A DNA stretch of 64,000 bases from Siphonodentalium dalli (lineage: Eukaryota; Mollusca; Scaphopoda; Gadilida; Siphonodentaliidae), in the NCBI GenBank assembly GCA_032622095.1, contig CP136061.1:192764369-192828368 (forward strand). The letters run 5' to 3'. A program made the translations under genes and the position numbers. This document shows, in pieces, positions 35,901 through 50,900 of this stretch. Below the pieces are notes generated by a model. It was not told the origin of the DNA, ran no database searches, and worked only from the letters and a program-made list of their open reading frames with translations. Each line of letters begins with the position of its first letter. Positions within the stretch are counted from its first letter, which is position 1.

Positions 35901-38900
35901 CATCGTGAGTGTCACAAATAAATGTTTTAATTAACTTAAAAGACCGCCGTCCCGCTTTTCAAATATAAAACAATTACGACATTATCAGAGTATGTACCAG
36001 GCGCTTCGGAAGTTCGTTTCGGTAACGCGTCAGACTTTTTGAAGAGACCGCGTCGGACTTTTTGAAGAGACCGACTTCCGTAAATAAAATAATGTCAAGT
36101 TTATTGCTTTAATCGGATTATACCAGTGATGTTGGCATTAATTAAGGGAGGCCATTAATTAATAAAAGCTTTTGCAACTCCTTTGTTAGTTAGTCCTTAT
36201 TGTTTATTTTAGCGGACACCCACATTAATTTACAGCCGTGACCAAATTAAACTTAAAAAGTTACATGCATCATGATTCAGACTACAAACGTATCTTCCAA
36301 GCTGCAGTCTAGGAAATAATACTACTTTCATTTAATTAAAAAAGTTACTATTACTGTAACTTGATAATTGTCTTGCTTAAATGATAGCTACACAAAACAT
36401 TTCCAAAAATTTTAAATGTATAATAACAATTAATTAAGCTAATTTCAGATAAAGTCAAATTTTTTTAGTTTTATTTGTTATTTTATCTTTTTTAAATTTT
36501 TATTGTCAGATGTTATAAAATAAAGCGATATTTGAAAATTGTCAATTTTTGGTAGTCTCCCCACCCTGAAGTCTCCCTAAATTTCCTGAAGTCTCCCTAA
36601 ATTTCCTGGAGGGAGACTTCAAGTCTCCCTGTTCTGGACCCCTAGGCTGAGGCCTGATGGCCATATTTGATAAGACTGTCACATTGAGATTTTCTGTCTG
36701 GAATCCTGAACACATCTCTAAAGCATCAACAAAAAAAAGATGTGAATTGAAACTCAAAATTTTAACCCTTTCTGTACTAAATTTCATCTGGGGGATGCTC
36801 AGGAAATTTAAGCACATGACAGACAGACCAACAGATAATACAAGTGTAGAAGGATCCCTATTCATTGGTGGAAAATGTTCAGAAAATAAGTTCAATAAAT
36901 GACCTAAGGCTGTTTGTTGAACTTATTATCTGAAAATTTCTAAAGCTAACTACTTGTCAATGAGTATTTAGTGAAGAAAGGGTGAAGAAATGGTTAAACC
37001 AACCTTTAGCTGGCTGCCAGATATCTTCTTTTGAACCCGGAGCAATTGATTCTCTTTCTTCTTGATCAGTAATATTGTGCTTTTTCTGGAGATCTGTATA
37101 AGTTCATAATAAAATGTAAAGCATATATTGTTCTAATTGGCAAAATGTAATTTAGAGGATATGAAATTTAACACTATTTGTGCTATATTTTTCATCGAAA
37201 TCAAAGCTAATCTGAAAATGATAAGGAATATCCAGACCTCTTCGGCTCAAATGTTCAAGCTGTAATGTTGAAAATCACTGTCTAGATGACTATGGCAACT
37301 CATGTTCACAGTTTCTTCAAATAATGTGGCTTATTTCTATTATCAAATGAATAGTCATATTAGTGAGAGGAAAGCCTGATTTTAGTGAGCCTGTCATTTG
37401 CAGAATGAGGTCCCCAGGGGGTGAATTTAGTTATGCTGGAGACCTCATTCTGCTTAGGCCTCATCTTCTGTGGAAAGTTTCTTTATTATCAAATTTCTAC
37501 AGAAACTTCTTCACATACATGTAGATTCTATTTCTTTTTTTTAGTTTCTCTAAATCCCCAAATTGGCAGATGACACATTGCATAATCGAGGTTCCCAATG
37601 GATGTACATCACAATATTCAACATTTGGGAACTTCAATCTGAGTCTATGTATCCCATGCAGAATGAGGTCTCAAGAGAGTGAATTTGGTGATGCTAGCCT
37701 GCTGTGAGGGATAGCATCACTAAATTCTACCTCTGGTGACCCCATTCTGCAAATGACAGGCACACTAAACTCAGTCTTGGTGAAAGGCCATTCATTGTCT
37801 CTTTAAGACTAGAATAATTCCACAAATTTAAATTCAGTTTGGATAGTTCTGAATGGTTGAGAACTTGAGATGACAAATAATATAGTGTTTTTTGTAACTT
37901 TTCAGGATTTAGTCGGAAATATGGCTTGTTGAAAAGTTACCCATAATTCTGATGTGTTTAAGGAGTCGATTACTTAGGGCATTACCACTTACCTAATAGT
38001 GTATACATGATATCCTGACTGCTTTCATCTGAGGTATTGTCTTGACCACCATAATTCTTGTTGTTGAGCTCCGCCGATGATCCACTCTGAAGATTATACA
38101 GGTCACATGCACTTTTAATCATTTCTTTGTCAAGCTCAGGAGACTGCTTCCTTAAAAGGCTGAAAAGAGGAGCATCGGATATATCTCAGACAAAATATTC
38201 ATAACTCTGTAATACACCCCTTATAAGATACGAATTCCATCAAGACAAAAATATTTTGTAGGAATTTATATTTATTTCCCAGTGATGAACCTACTTTGAT
38301 TAAATGATTCTCTGATCTACACAGAGAACTGCTTTGTACTTCAATAGAATATGAATAATTATCTCACTCCTCCACTTTCTTAACACATAAATAGAGGATA
38401 TCTACACTTTTTGGTTGGATATGGGAATTATCTCATGAGTGATGACAAAAAAAAACGAATTTCCACAAGCGGAAATTAATTTTTGTTGTCATCACGAATG
38501 AGATAATTACCATGTCCAACCAAAAAAGTGTAGATGTTCTGTTTATTATATGCTCCGCTCAGTTGGACCACGACTCAACTCGAAAGAAGAGTAAAGAGAG
38601 CAAATTTTTATACCCAAGCACAACCATGGTAATGAGCTTGTGCATATTAAAATAGTTCCATTTTTCAGACAGATTGGTTGAGGGATAAAGGGGTTAACAT
38701 CATAGTATGTTTAACAAAATAATTTAATTGATCATATGTCACAATTTTTTTCAAACTGAACACTCAGGAACTTTTAGCTTAGTCTTCCATCAATAAATCT
38801 AATCACTTTTAATTTTAGCGTGGATGGATACGAGTGAGATATCGATATCTCACTAGACGGATAACGGTTTGTATCTGATGCAAAAATACTACTATTTGAT

Positions 38901-41900
38901 AGCTTAGCATATAATAAACCTCATTATCTATTAAATCAACCTACTTTATTTCTGCTAAAGGGCTGTGGTGGTTTGGAGTCTTAACCCTTCCATGACTGGA
39001 GCTTCCTTAAATTTTGTGGGCCAATGCATTCTCTTATATATGACAGACTCCCTATGGGAATAAGAGAATGCATTGGCATAATATGACAGGCTCCCTATGG
39101 GAATAAGAGAATGCATTGGCATAACAATATTTACCATGACCTTGTAAGCCAGTGAATTCTCATATATATGTGAGGCTCCCTATAGGAGACTCACATATAT
39201 ATAGTGCACTGGCACATGATATTTAATGCTGCACCAGCGCGTTTCCGTGATGAAAGGGATATTAAATTATACCAAGTTATTCTCGCTTTTGTCTTCGTGA
39301 CCGGTTCCGCGGATCAGAAATAGATCCAAAATATGTGAAATACTTTTATGCAGACTTTTTTATATAATTTTAATTTCTTTTTGTTTCAATTAGTCATATT
39401 ACATGTATATATGTAAAGAAGATACCGTCACAATGCACAGTTTCACTTATTCTGGCTAAATATGTAGATGATATATCTATAGTTCGTATCTTGCTATTTA
39501 CTTGGACGATAATATTAATATACGTTCATTTGTTTTATGCACACTTGATATGATTGGGAAAAACTTAATCCCTTTCATGACTGGTGCTTCCTGAAATCTT
39601 TTGGGAGCAAAAACATTGACCAGGTTTAACCAGTTTAATTCTATAAGAATTTTTTTTTTTAAAGAATGTGAATGAATGGATTATAGGTAAAATAATAAAT
39701 AAATATTCCACCAGTGTTTAGTGGTTTATGGAGCTTACTACTTGATGAGATTTTTTCCATAGAAGTTGGGTACTGAGAGACAGTCTTCTAATATCTCATC
39801 TAGTGGCAGGTGGTAGGATATCTCTGCACCATATTTAGTATCTCGGTGACTTTCCTTCTCTCTATATTCTGCAAAGCCCACAAATGATCATACTGAATTC
39901 AAGGACAATTCTAAAAATTATTATAACTTGCTAAACCATTAACCTGGGCCTACCTATGTTACAGTTTGGTTACTTTTTTGACTACATTTGGTAGAGTCTA
40001 TTTTTCATCATGTGAATATGGAGAAATTGCATAAATTTGATTCTAAAATAAGATGTAAATAAATTGAAGGTGAATATCTAATGTCTGCATTACACCACTC
40101 AAGTTGACTCAACATGGTGTTTCTCATATCAAATAAGTAGTATTTAAATTTACGATGTATTTTATAAAAATAAGTTCATGGTGGAAACATGGGTGTATTT
40201 TATATATATTTGGTACAATTACTACAATATGTATATTTAAACATGCTACAGTATATCTCTTCCAGGCAACAATTCCAACAACTACAAAATTTAGTGCATT
40301 ATAACCCATTTCTATACTAAATGGATTCTCCCATCAGTTATAAAAGTGTACATTGGAATCATCTATTATTCATTTGGAGGGGTGTTCAGGAAAATCCACC
40401 AGACAACAGTTTTGACGAAAAAATTATATAAGTGCTAAACGATTCATATACTTTGGTGGGAAATGTTCAGATAATAGCTTCAACAAAAGACCCATTATCG
40501 TTTGTTGAAATTATTATCTGAATATTTCCAAAGGGAACTACTCATCAATGAGTATTTAGTATTGAAAGGGGTAATACTTATTACACATATTTTACCTAAA
40601 ATTGTTTTAAAAGTTACACTTTCAATAAAAAATCATCCACACATCATTATGAAAAGTGTAACGGTCCAAAATAGTAACATTTCCTGTCACAGTTCATGGA
40701 AAGAAGTAACAAATGCTCTTGTTCTTCTGATTCAATATATTATTTTAGTCCACTGAGTCAATAGAGAACGTTCAGTGAAGAGATGAATCATCTGTGATGA
40801 ATACAGAAATTTATATATATGGACGTATTTAAAAAAAATATTAATCTTTCATTCACTTCCTGGTAAGGGGTGCAATAGTTAATGTCAGTAAGCATAATGA
40901 TATATATACATATGCTGGTGTCCAAGAGATCCATTGGACGAAACCCTTAACCGATACACATAGCCTTAATATTGATTAAAATTCGGAAAGTTACTGAATA
41001 CAGTAATGCCCTAAATAATCGACTCCTTAACTGCAGCAGATTTATGGGTAACTTTTCAGGATTTAGTCTGAGATATGGCTTGTTGCCATTCATCGGAAAG
41101 CTCTCACTGAGTGCTTTGCGATGAATGGCAACAAGCCATATTTTGGACTAAATCCTGAAAAGTTACCCATAATTCTGCTGTGGCGAAGCAGTCGATTATT
41201 TAGGGCATTACTGTAGTTGGACTCCTGAATCAACTATCTATCATCAGCACATGCACTTATTATTTTTGTGAATCACTTGAAATTTCATTGTAATTTATAT
41301 TTTGTTGGGTAGGACTGCTGCCTGTTGTCTGGCCATTTGCATATTATTTTATTTGCAATAAACCTATTTACAAGAAAAAAAAGTACAAAATAAAATCAAA
41401 GTCCCGGAATACAAACCAGAGTGGGATCGGATGAGTGTGTGTAGCCAGCAAAGGATCAGCTTGTTTCTCAGTGTGCTTTCCTCTGTCAACTCATTAGCTA
41501 GGCTCTGTACGACTGGGTGTGTCAAAGCCTCACTATGAAGTACGTCCACTATGAGCTCCCAGAAATTCAAGATCTTTTCTGGTAAATTTATATCATTTGT
41601 TGAGCAAAACTCTGCAACAATAAATTTAAAGACATATTATGTACTTGTTCGGGCATGTGAAACTGACAAGTTAGTATACAGGGACTATGCCAACTGGAGG
41701 AATGTAGCATTCTACTAAAATCTCAAGCAAATCGACCGTACCACTCCGTAGAAACCGCCATCTGAACTACGCTCAATTATAAATATTTACTTCTCGATTC
41801 GGGACACAAATATTGGCTCTAAACTAACACAAATGATTTCATCATCGAGAGTCATTGCATTTAATTAATATGTAAGAATGGCAGCGATTGTTCTCAATTT

Positions 41901-44900
41901 GGATATAATATTTGTCAAAATAACAACTTTGAGCAAGAGTATTCTCCATTTCTATGTGTTCACCCTACCAGAGTGGTTCATATCACTTTAATTTCATATC
42001 AACATGAAATGAAAGTGTCAATGACACTTTAGAGGGAATGATTTGGAAATGTTATGCATTGCAGTTAATGGGAGCTAGGGTTAAGAATAAGGAGAGTTAA
42101 AGTAATACAATAAAGGCATTGAATTGATGATAAAACTAGAGGCCACCCCAAAGATTCATATTATATTTAGGATGAATCAGATGAAAAATGTTGATTGTAG
42201 GGCATAGCAAAGGATTTAGTCATGTAAGATTAAAATCCAAGATGACACCAGTGGCCATGTTTTTATCGAAAAGCATTCAAATTTGATACCTCCAATCTAG
42301 AAGTGATCCTAACATGCCTGTAACATTTCTCCAATAAATTTGGGCTGCAAGGCATGCAGATGGATTTAAATATGAAATCCAAGATGGCCACTGACAGCCA
42401 TGGTTTTCAACGAAAACCACTGATGGAAATTTTATGACTCCCATCTAGAAGTCACCCCGAAGTTTAAATGAAGGTTTGGATGAATCACATGAAAAATGTT
42501 GGTTGTTGGCTGTGGTGAATTATTTAGTATGATGCAAAGAGTAAAATCCAAGATGGCTGTTGGTGTCCATGTTTTTTATAGAAATTGTTCAAATTTGAAT
42601 ACTCCCATCATCAACAGACCTGTAAATTCTCAAAAAATTTCTCCAATAAATGTGGGCTGCAGCGTGTGGCGATGGATTTAAATATGAAATCCAAGATGAC
42701 CAGTGAGAGCCATGTTTTTTAAGGAAAATCAGAAAAATTTGATAGCTCACATCTAGAAGTCACCCTAAAGAAGGCACCCCATATGAAGGAATCAAGTGTT
42801 GGTTGTGGGGCATTTCTAAGAATTTAGTCATACAAAGAGTAAAATTCAAGATGGCTGCAGCAGCCATGTTTGAACTTACTAGTACTACACAATTAGCGAT
42901 GTTGTTGACAAATCACTGTAACAGTTTATTTTTTAGATAACAATGGTTAACAATGTCTCCCATAGCGGATGAGGCCATGCAGAATGAGGTCCCAAGAGGG
43001 TGAATTTGGTGATGCTAGCCCACTGTGCGGGATAGCGTCACTAAATTCACCCTCTGGGGACCTCATTCTGCACATGACAGGCACACTAAACTGAGGCTTG
43101 GTGGAGCCATTCGTGAATTGGGGATCTCTATACAAAATATTCAGACAAGCATTTTCAAAAGGTTTCATTATCTTACAGACGATAACTGCTGTCCTTCGGA
43201 AACTGTCGACATTATTTCAATAACAGAAGGATTAACCCTTTCTATACTGAATACGAAATGCTCAGATAATAAGTTCAACAAACGACCGTCGTTTGTTGAA
43301 TAATATTATCTGAACATTTCCCTCCAATAAATAGGACTCCGTCGGTACTTGTACTATCTGCTGTCTGCTTATTTTGTCCTGAAAACCCTTCCAGATGAAT
43401 AATAGACCATCCCAATGTTATACTTTTATAACTGAGAGGTAGAATCCATTTAGAAAGGGTTAAAATTATATCTGCTGACAGATTGATTTTTGCCCATAAG
43501 TCCTTCACAATCTTTTATTTTAAATATTAGCTATGTTATAGAAAGAGTCTGGAGCCCTCAGGAGATCTCTAAAAAGAGCATGAATTATACTCACCATCAA
43601 CAGAAATCCCCAGAGCTTCACACTGTTCTTCAGTGCAGATTAGGAAGCCGTCCTCCAAAAATACCTTGATGGCAGCACCTCTGTCAAAGTGAAAACATAG
43701 CGCTTATAACATTGTTATCACAAAATGTGTTACCCAAAACAACCTGACATGTTGTTGAAGTTGTCTGTATAAAGATTAACAAACAATTCTTTATCACCAT
43801 AATAAGGCATAGAGATGTCGACAAAATTGCATATCTTTGTAGCAATGATAGGCTGGTACCAAATGTCTTCCAACATTTTTATATTGTTTTTACGTCTTAA
43901 CACGTTGAGTTCCAGCTACGAGTTATCTCATATTACACTATATTCCAGGGTGCCACTACGAGATTATCTTAGGAAGCTCAAATATATATGTGATGTGAGT
44001 GGTGCCACTGAATCTCTGCAATAAAGCAACCTAATTTGGGCCGAAATTATGGTTATACTGATGCATTGGCCCCTAACTCCATTGTGCCGTCTGAATTGAC
44101 AATTTATGATAAGATCCACAAAAGCCCCTAACTTCTGCACTCCAGAATAACGAGTTAGTTCGTGTATTTGAATAGTAGACATCAGTTTTGAAGTAGCACG
44201 ATCACACATGTAAGATTGTATTTGTCAAAATTTAGGTATGAGATAACTTGTAGTCGGCGCAACCCATCTAAATCTGGAATGTGGGATACGATATTTCCCA
44301 GCGGTGACAATGAGTTATGTTGTAGACAGAAATAGCGCAGGGTTCTCCAAAATGTCAAATGAGCACATGTTTATTATTTACAATATCGAACATGACGATC
44401 TGATGGAAGTACTCATGAGAAAAACGTGTCAAAGTGTGGTTACGAGATAACATGTAGTTGGCACCCAGCCAAATACCATGAAATGACGTTGCTCTGTGCC
44501 AACTATGTGTTATCTCGTAGTGCATTTATGCCATGTTTTTATGTGATCCAAGCTGATACATGCCCAGTTCTGGGGTTTGAGGGTGGTTATATGGTGCTAT
44601 CTATCTAATACTTAATATAAAGTTGGCAACCTGGAATGTTACACCATAGGTTTCCGGCACTCAACGAGTTAAATTAAAAAACAATGGAGTCCAGGATCTG
44701 TATCTGGAAAGTTAAAACACTTCCACCAAAATATGTAACATGAGCAATCAGCATGAATCATGCAACATCATCCAATGAGAACGCATAGGGCACATACCTG
44801 CTTGCAGATGTTGTACGAACTGGCCTGATTATAGTGTCTGACATTTGCAGAATGATGTCCCCAGAGGGTGAATTTAGTGACGCTATCCTGCACGGCAGGC

Positions 44901-47900
44901 TAGCTTCACCAAATTCACCCTCTGGAAGCTCATTCTGCTTAGGCCTTAACTGCTATGGGAGACCTATGAAAAGATTGAAGTTCCCCAGTTGAAGTTGAGT
45001 GATATTTACCCATTAGTCACCTTTAATTATGCATTTTATCTTCTATATTCTGCAAATTAGGTGATATAGAAACTGAACAGAAGGGAAAAAACTAAAACAA
45101 TGCTAATTTGAGCCTTTGAGGCTATAGATACTTCCAAGAAGATGAGGCCTAAGCAGAATGTGTTTGCCAGATAGTGAATTTGATTATGCTCGCCCGCTGT
45201 GTGGGGTAGCATCACTAAATTCACCCTCTGGGGACCTCACTCTGCAAATGTCAGACACACTATCCAGGCTTTTGTACAAAGGGAGAAAATCACAACCAAA
45301 TTAGTTGGCTAACGTAATGTAGGGATGCAATTCGCCTTCGACTAATTGGGAGAATTTGTCTTTTGCAATAACGGAAATGATGAAGATAAACAATGAGGAA
45401 TCAAGATAGTGAATGTCATTCAACTAAACAAACATAATTAACCCTTTCTATACTAAATGGATTCTCCCAGTCAGTTATAGTCTATTACTCATTTGGAGGA
45501 GTGTTCAGGATATAAAAGCAGATGACAGACAGAAAAATAGACTTTAAAGATGCAGTAGAATTCATAATCATTGATGGGAAATGTTAACAAATTACCTATT
45601 AGGCCAAACAAAAAAAGATATTTGATTCGCAGGCAATTGTTTTTGAAAATCAATGCGGGCACAAGGGTTTTTTTTATTTTTTATTTTTTTCTGCCCATAG
45701 TAAGCATGGGTTAATATACCTTCCCAGGTCCAGAAAATGTAGGGAGAACTTTGTAATGGATATAAACTAATTTAATCTGATATAAAGAATGACAAATTGT
45801 GATATTGTACTACCCGTACATGATATATATATATATTAATATGATTTTAATATCGGCACAATAATTTTTAACACTAAGAACTACATATCCGATTCATATA
45901 AAAATATGGAACATCAATACAGTCGAAATGAAAAGATAAAGTGATCTTCCAAACTATCATAGAAAGACTTGATTCACTTATTCCACTGACTAATTAGAGA
46001 CTGTATATGTACCGCAATGGATGATAGACAATAAAACTCCAAATAACCGTATAAATATGGCCAATATACATGTACACTACCAAACTCCATGCAGCACCCT
46101 CTCCGGTATCACTGCAATAGATCACAGCCGGAAGGATAGTACTTTGCGGACCAATACATCTATTTTTACATATTGTTGGAACTATATTTAGTCACCTATT
46201 ATCTTATTTTGTCGACCAAAAGTTTGCAATAATGGTAATTCTTTCGGTATTGATAAGAACAATATGAACTGAGCCAGACATAGACAATTTTAATCCTAAA
46301 ACATAAGAACTATGATCATGTCAGAAATCCGTACCAAATATCCTTGTGACAGAAGTATCTCAGCGGAGCGATGGGAGATAACTCTGCCTGGAGTTTGGTA
46401 TACCGCTTGTAAAATTGCTACAGTTTTTGTATCTTCAATCACAATAGCATAGCACGGGGGAAAACTCTATCTTGCAGGGTTACTTACTTACTGTTCAAAG
46501 GTCGCCAAGGTCAGGTTGGCGGACGACTCATTCAATATCCAACTTCTTTCTTTTATCGAAATATTTCAACATGTTTGACCAATTAACTTTCGACAGCCTG
46601 TGGTGACAATATACCTGATAGTTATCATTGCCTATGGTCTTTTGTTGAATACCCATACATACACTGTTGTATTTAGCTCGTATTTGATATTTGAAACATA
46701 ACTAATTTCCGTGTAACAGTTTCCTATTTTCGTATTACCGGTTTACAACTATGGTGATAATCCAAAATCGGATTAAAATGGTCCAAAGCGGTTAATTTTT
46801 TTCGATGCGGCGATGTCTGATAATCAAAACCCTTTTTTTTTTGCCCTATCTGAACAATTCCTAAGGAAATTACTTGTCAATGAGTATTTATTATAGAAAG
46901 GGTTAAGATAGGTATTTCCATTGAAGAAGTTCTAGATGCAGAATCAGCAGAAGATACCTAGTCATCATTGCCCTGAGAAACAGACATGCCACAATCCGTC
47001 TTAAAAGTCCTTTATGTCTTGCTAATAGCAATATCCACAGAATAATTTCAAATATTCAATTTCAAAGAAATTATCCAGAAAATGACAGAGATGGGAAATG
47101 GGAGAGATTGTCTATATTCGTACCTATTAAGATGTATACTTCTCTTGATATCATCTAATATCCTATCATTGTTAGTGTGACTTCCATACTGCATCGCCTG
47201 AAATGAAAGTATCTCGGTTTTCAGGTGATGACCTATTAGTTTAGATGAATTGGTTGTTATTCCATACTTTTGAGCCGTCTGAGAGAACCAAGACTAACAG
47301 CTACCCATTTGACAGTCTGAAACATTCAGATATCCTTTGTATTTTCGCTGTACAGGGTTTTTCTACAGTATGCCACCGCCGACGCTTTGCATTAAAAATT
47401 CCATGCAGCAATCTTCTGATTGGATTTGGCTGCTTCCTGTTAGCGATTTACCAATGCTGACATTTACATAATACCTTTTCAAAGTAGTGGGATTCCCTGC
47501 TATTTGTTTCAGACTATTGACTGCGTATCTGTTAAATATTCTGGGTTCACTCATACTGATCACTAAACTAACCATTTTCGCAAATTGGTGCAAATAAAGA
47601 CTATGATATTAGTAGATTGTTAATGAAAGTGTCAATGACAATGTAGTTCAACTTGGTAGTGATTAATTTTTAGCTGAGCAATGGATAGAATGATAAAGAA
47701 AGAAAGTAAACGAGAGGCCGATCACGATCGGCAGATGTTAACCCTTCCCTTGGCGATAGTAAATTACTATGATCGGAATCATAAATGAGAGTTTTGGTGT
47801 TGAATTATAGAGTATACTGTTATGTACTATTATAGAAAAATGTACATAACACAAATTATTGGAATTTATGGGTCACTCGCATTTATATAAGAGAATGCAC

Positions 47901-50900
47901 TGGTACACCTAAACCACCACAGCATTGGGTTAAATGTGAAAGGTGGCCTGGACATGGAATACATGGGTTAAGAGAGTCCAATTTAAGTTAAAAATAATAA
48001 TGTATCAAATTCTACCAACAATATAGTATACAGATAAGCTGACCCATTAATATCAATTAAATAGCAGAGTTGTCAAAAATCACAAGAATTGTTTATGTTG
48101 AACACTGACTTCTCTATTAAACCAATAACAATTATAATGACCTCAGACCATCTGAAGATATCACTCTACAGCACAGATGTCCAAGTCTAGGGCTAATACC
48201 ATGTGATGTTTATTGTTGAATCTTTATTTTAAATTAGAAACCATAGCTTTCTTAGTCAGATTATTTGCACATTCAGTGGCATAAGAGACATCAGAAAATA
48301 ATATAGCCTTATCAATAGCTAAGTAGTCCAAAGGCATGAGATGGAATTGGGGAATTGGGTTTAAAGTCGCTCCAAACAAATTTACCAGTACATAACACAA
48401 GATTATGGACCGATTTAAACCAAATTTGGTGTGGTGACTTGGGGTACCCTTGGCAGAGTTATAATGGTGCTAGTTTTTTCAAATATTGTTACTTTAAAAT
48501 TTTTTTTTTTTAATTATTTAAACAAAATTAATTTTATTTATATATTATTTTTGTTTGTTTGTTTTTTGTTTTTTGAGTGAATATATTTTTTCGAAAAAGG
48601 GCCATAACTCATTTAAAAATAATCGGATCAAACCCATATTCGAACTCGATCTGTCTTTTATGCTGAGAAATTCATATACAAAATTTGGTTCCGATCAGAT
48701 AGAAAATATTCGAGTTATCGCACCATGCGTAAAGTGTCTACAGACAGACAGACAGACGGATGGACTAACGACGAGTGGTCAATCCGGACAACGACGAGTG
48801 GTCAATCCGGACAACGACACTATGTTTACCATACTATGGTATGGGTAAACATAAAAAGTAAGAGTAAAGGGCTTGTATTGTGCAGGTGAAATTATTTTCA
48901 TTAAAAAAATTTCACCAATAAATGCAGGCTGCAGGGTGTGCCAATGGATTCAAATTTGAGCAAGATGGCTGCTTGCAGCAATGTTTATAAAAACTTTCGG
49001 AAATTGGATGGATTGGAAGAGGGATGTGGTCTGTAAAATTCAAGATGGCTGCAGGTGGCCATGTTTTTCAATGAAAATCGCTAATATTTGATAGCTCCAT
49101 CTAGATGTGATCCTAAACATGCCTGTAAATTTTCAAAACATTTCTCCAATAAATGCCGGCTGCAGGGTGTGCCATTGGATTCAAATTTGAAATACAAAAT
49201 GGCTGCCGATCATGTTTTTTAACTAATTTTGGAAAAAATCAATGGCTCCCATCTAGCAGTCACCCCGAAGATCCAAATAAAGTTTGGTGATGATCGAATG
49301 AGTGATGTGGCCTGTAGGGTGAGCCAAAGGAAATATTTGCCAGATGGACGAACGCTTGGACACACGCATGTACGACTACAACCCATAGCAATAGCTCAAG
49401 CTTGACTTTGTCAAGTTGAGCAAAAAAGAAATACATATCTGTCAATTTCATGCCATCAACTGGTAGTGTCTCAAATTGGTTCAACCAAATGATAATATTC
49501 AAATCAAATTAACCAACTAGACATGGTTCGCCCAAGCTACTCTTGTGTTCCAAATAAAGGTGCAGTCCCATGTAAACATGCAGGGTGGAAATCCTGATAA
49601 CGTTTAACCCTTCCATGACTGGAGCTTCCTGAAATTTTGCTAAAACCCTGTGCCAATGCATTCTCTTATATATGTGAGTCTCCCATAGGGAGCCTCACAT
49701 ATATAAGAGAACTAGCAGGGTTACCCGGCGTTGCCCAGGTTAAAGTGATGTGAAAGCCTCTACATATTGTGGATATATGCTGTGAATAGAGGATACTCTT
49801 ATTCAAAGCGTTACACATATTCTCATAAATTATATATCCAAATAGCATCACAAAACGTGATTCTTAAACATGGAATATAAGTAGTAGCTCACCTTGTCGT
49901 ATCGGGGCGATTGTCATTTTGTTTATCGCGATTTATCCGTCCCACCATTAAAGAACTATATATTTATTTCCTACTGCATGCATGCGTATACTTAAGACGA
50001 CAATTGGGTTTTACATAGAGATGTATCAATCAATATAGTGGGTTTGACTACGATTTTGAGGAGACCTGGTTATCATACTTCCATGAAGAAACAGATGTTT
50101 TAAAGAAATGTCCAGGTGCTCCTCTGTTCATTGTGCTATATACTCGCTAATTATTCTCAGTTTAAAAGAAATGTTGCTTCGCATCTTTTTCAGGTACATG
50201 TGCCCGACACAGAGCGATATTTTGAGTTGTTTATGTTAGGCGATGGTGTTCTAAAACATGAAAGATATCCTCTGTATATTGGGCATATAACCTTGTCAGA
50301 TGCCAGTATTGGAGGATCCTGAAAAGTCATTTGCCACTGACTCCGTTTTCTTTTATCTCAGAAGATATTATATTTGACGGCACATTGTGACAACTATTGT
50401 TGAACAGGTCTTCTATACATTTCCATATCTCTTGTAACTTTTTGTGGAAACTATATTGAATGGGGCAGACTCAATTGTGTTATAATTATTAACATGAGCT
50501 ATTCTAATATTTTAACATGCACCATTAGCTTCCTCGTAACAATTTACCACTGTTAGAACGCCTTTTTGCCATCTCGATTGTACCCCGTGAAGTTATATAT
50601 AGAACACATACAGACAGACATATATTTGCAAATATAATTTAGGCACCAAATGTGACGTTTTTAACATGCACGATCTGATTCCTCATATCATTTGAGAAGA
50701 ACGTGTATGAATTTGATGTTAATTGGCACTAAACATATTTCTATCAGTTTTGGTGACCCACCCGTCCCTATTTCGGACTCAAGCGGCGCCACATTTGACA
50801 TCATTAAACCACAAACTTAGACTCATTATGGAGATGAATCTATTATATATTTTGGAAGATCTGTATGTGTGTGTGTGTGTGTGTGTGATCGCGATGAACT

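Larger units (their letters stand above)
47620..49430. repeat. Diverged AAGATGGC/AGCTCAA-type repeats (composite)
   Basis: Starts ATGAAAGTGTCAATGAC (47623); later blocks at 48900-49330 carry CAAGATGGCTGC, TTTCTCCAATAAATG and GGCTGCAGGGTGTG. It closes with CAATAGCTCAAGCTTGAC and TCAAGTTGAGCAAAA. Other repeats, including the 48400-48850 block, are interspersed. Confidence 0.5.

Noticed and set aside
36542-36902. Open frames across the hAT right end and the piggyBac-like MITE
   Set aside because: They cross transposon boundaries, so cannot be a host gene.
37004-37093. Alternative reading frame of this LAS1L exon (open throughout)
   Set aside because: It does not match the phase of either neighbouring exon and gives a K/R/L-rich sequence unlike LAS1L.
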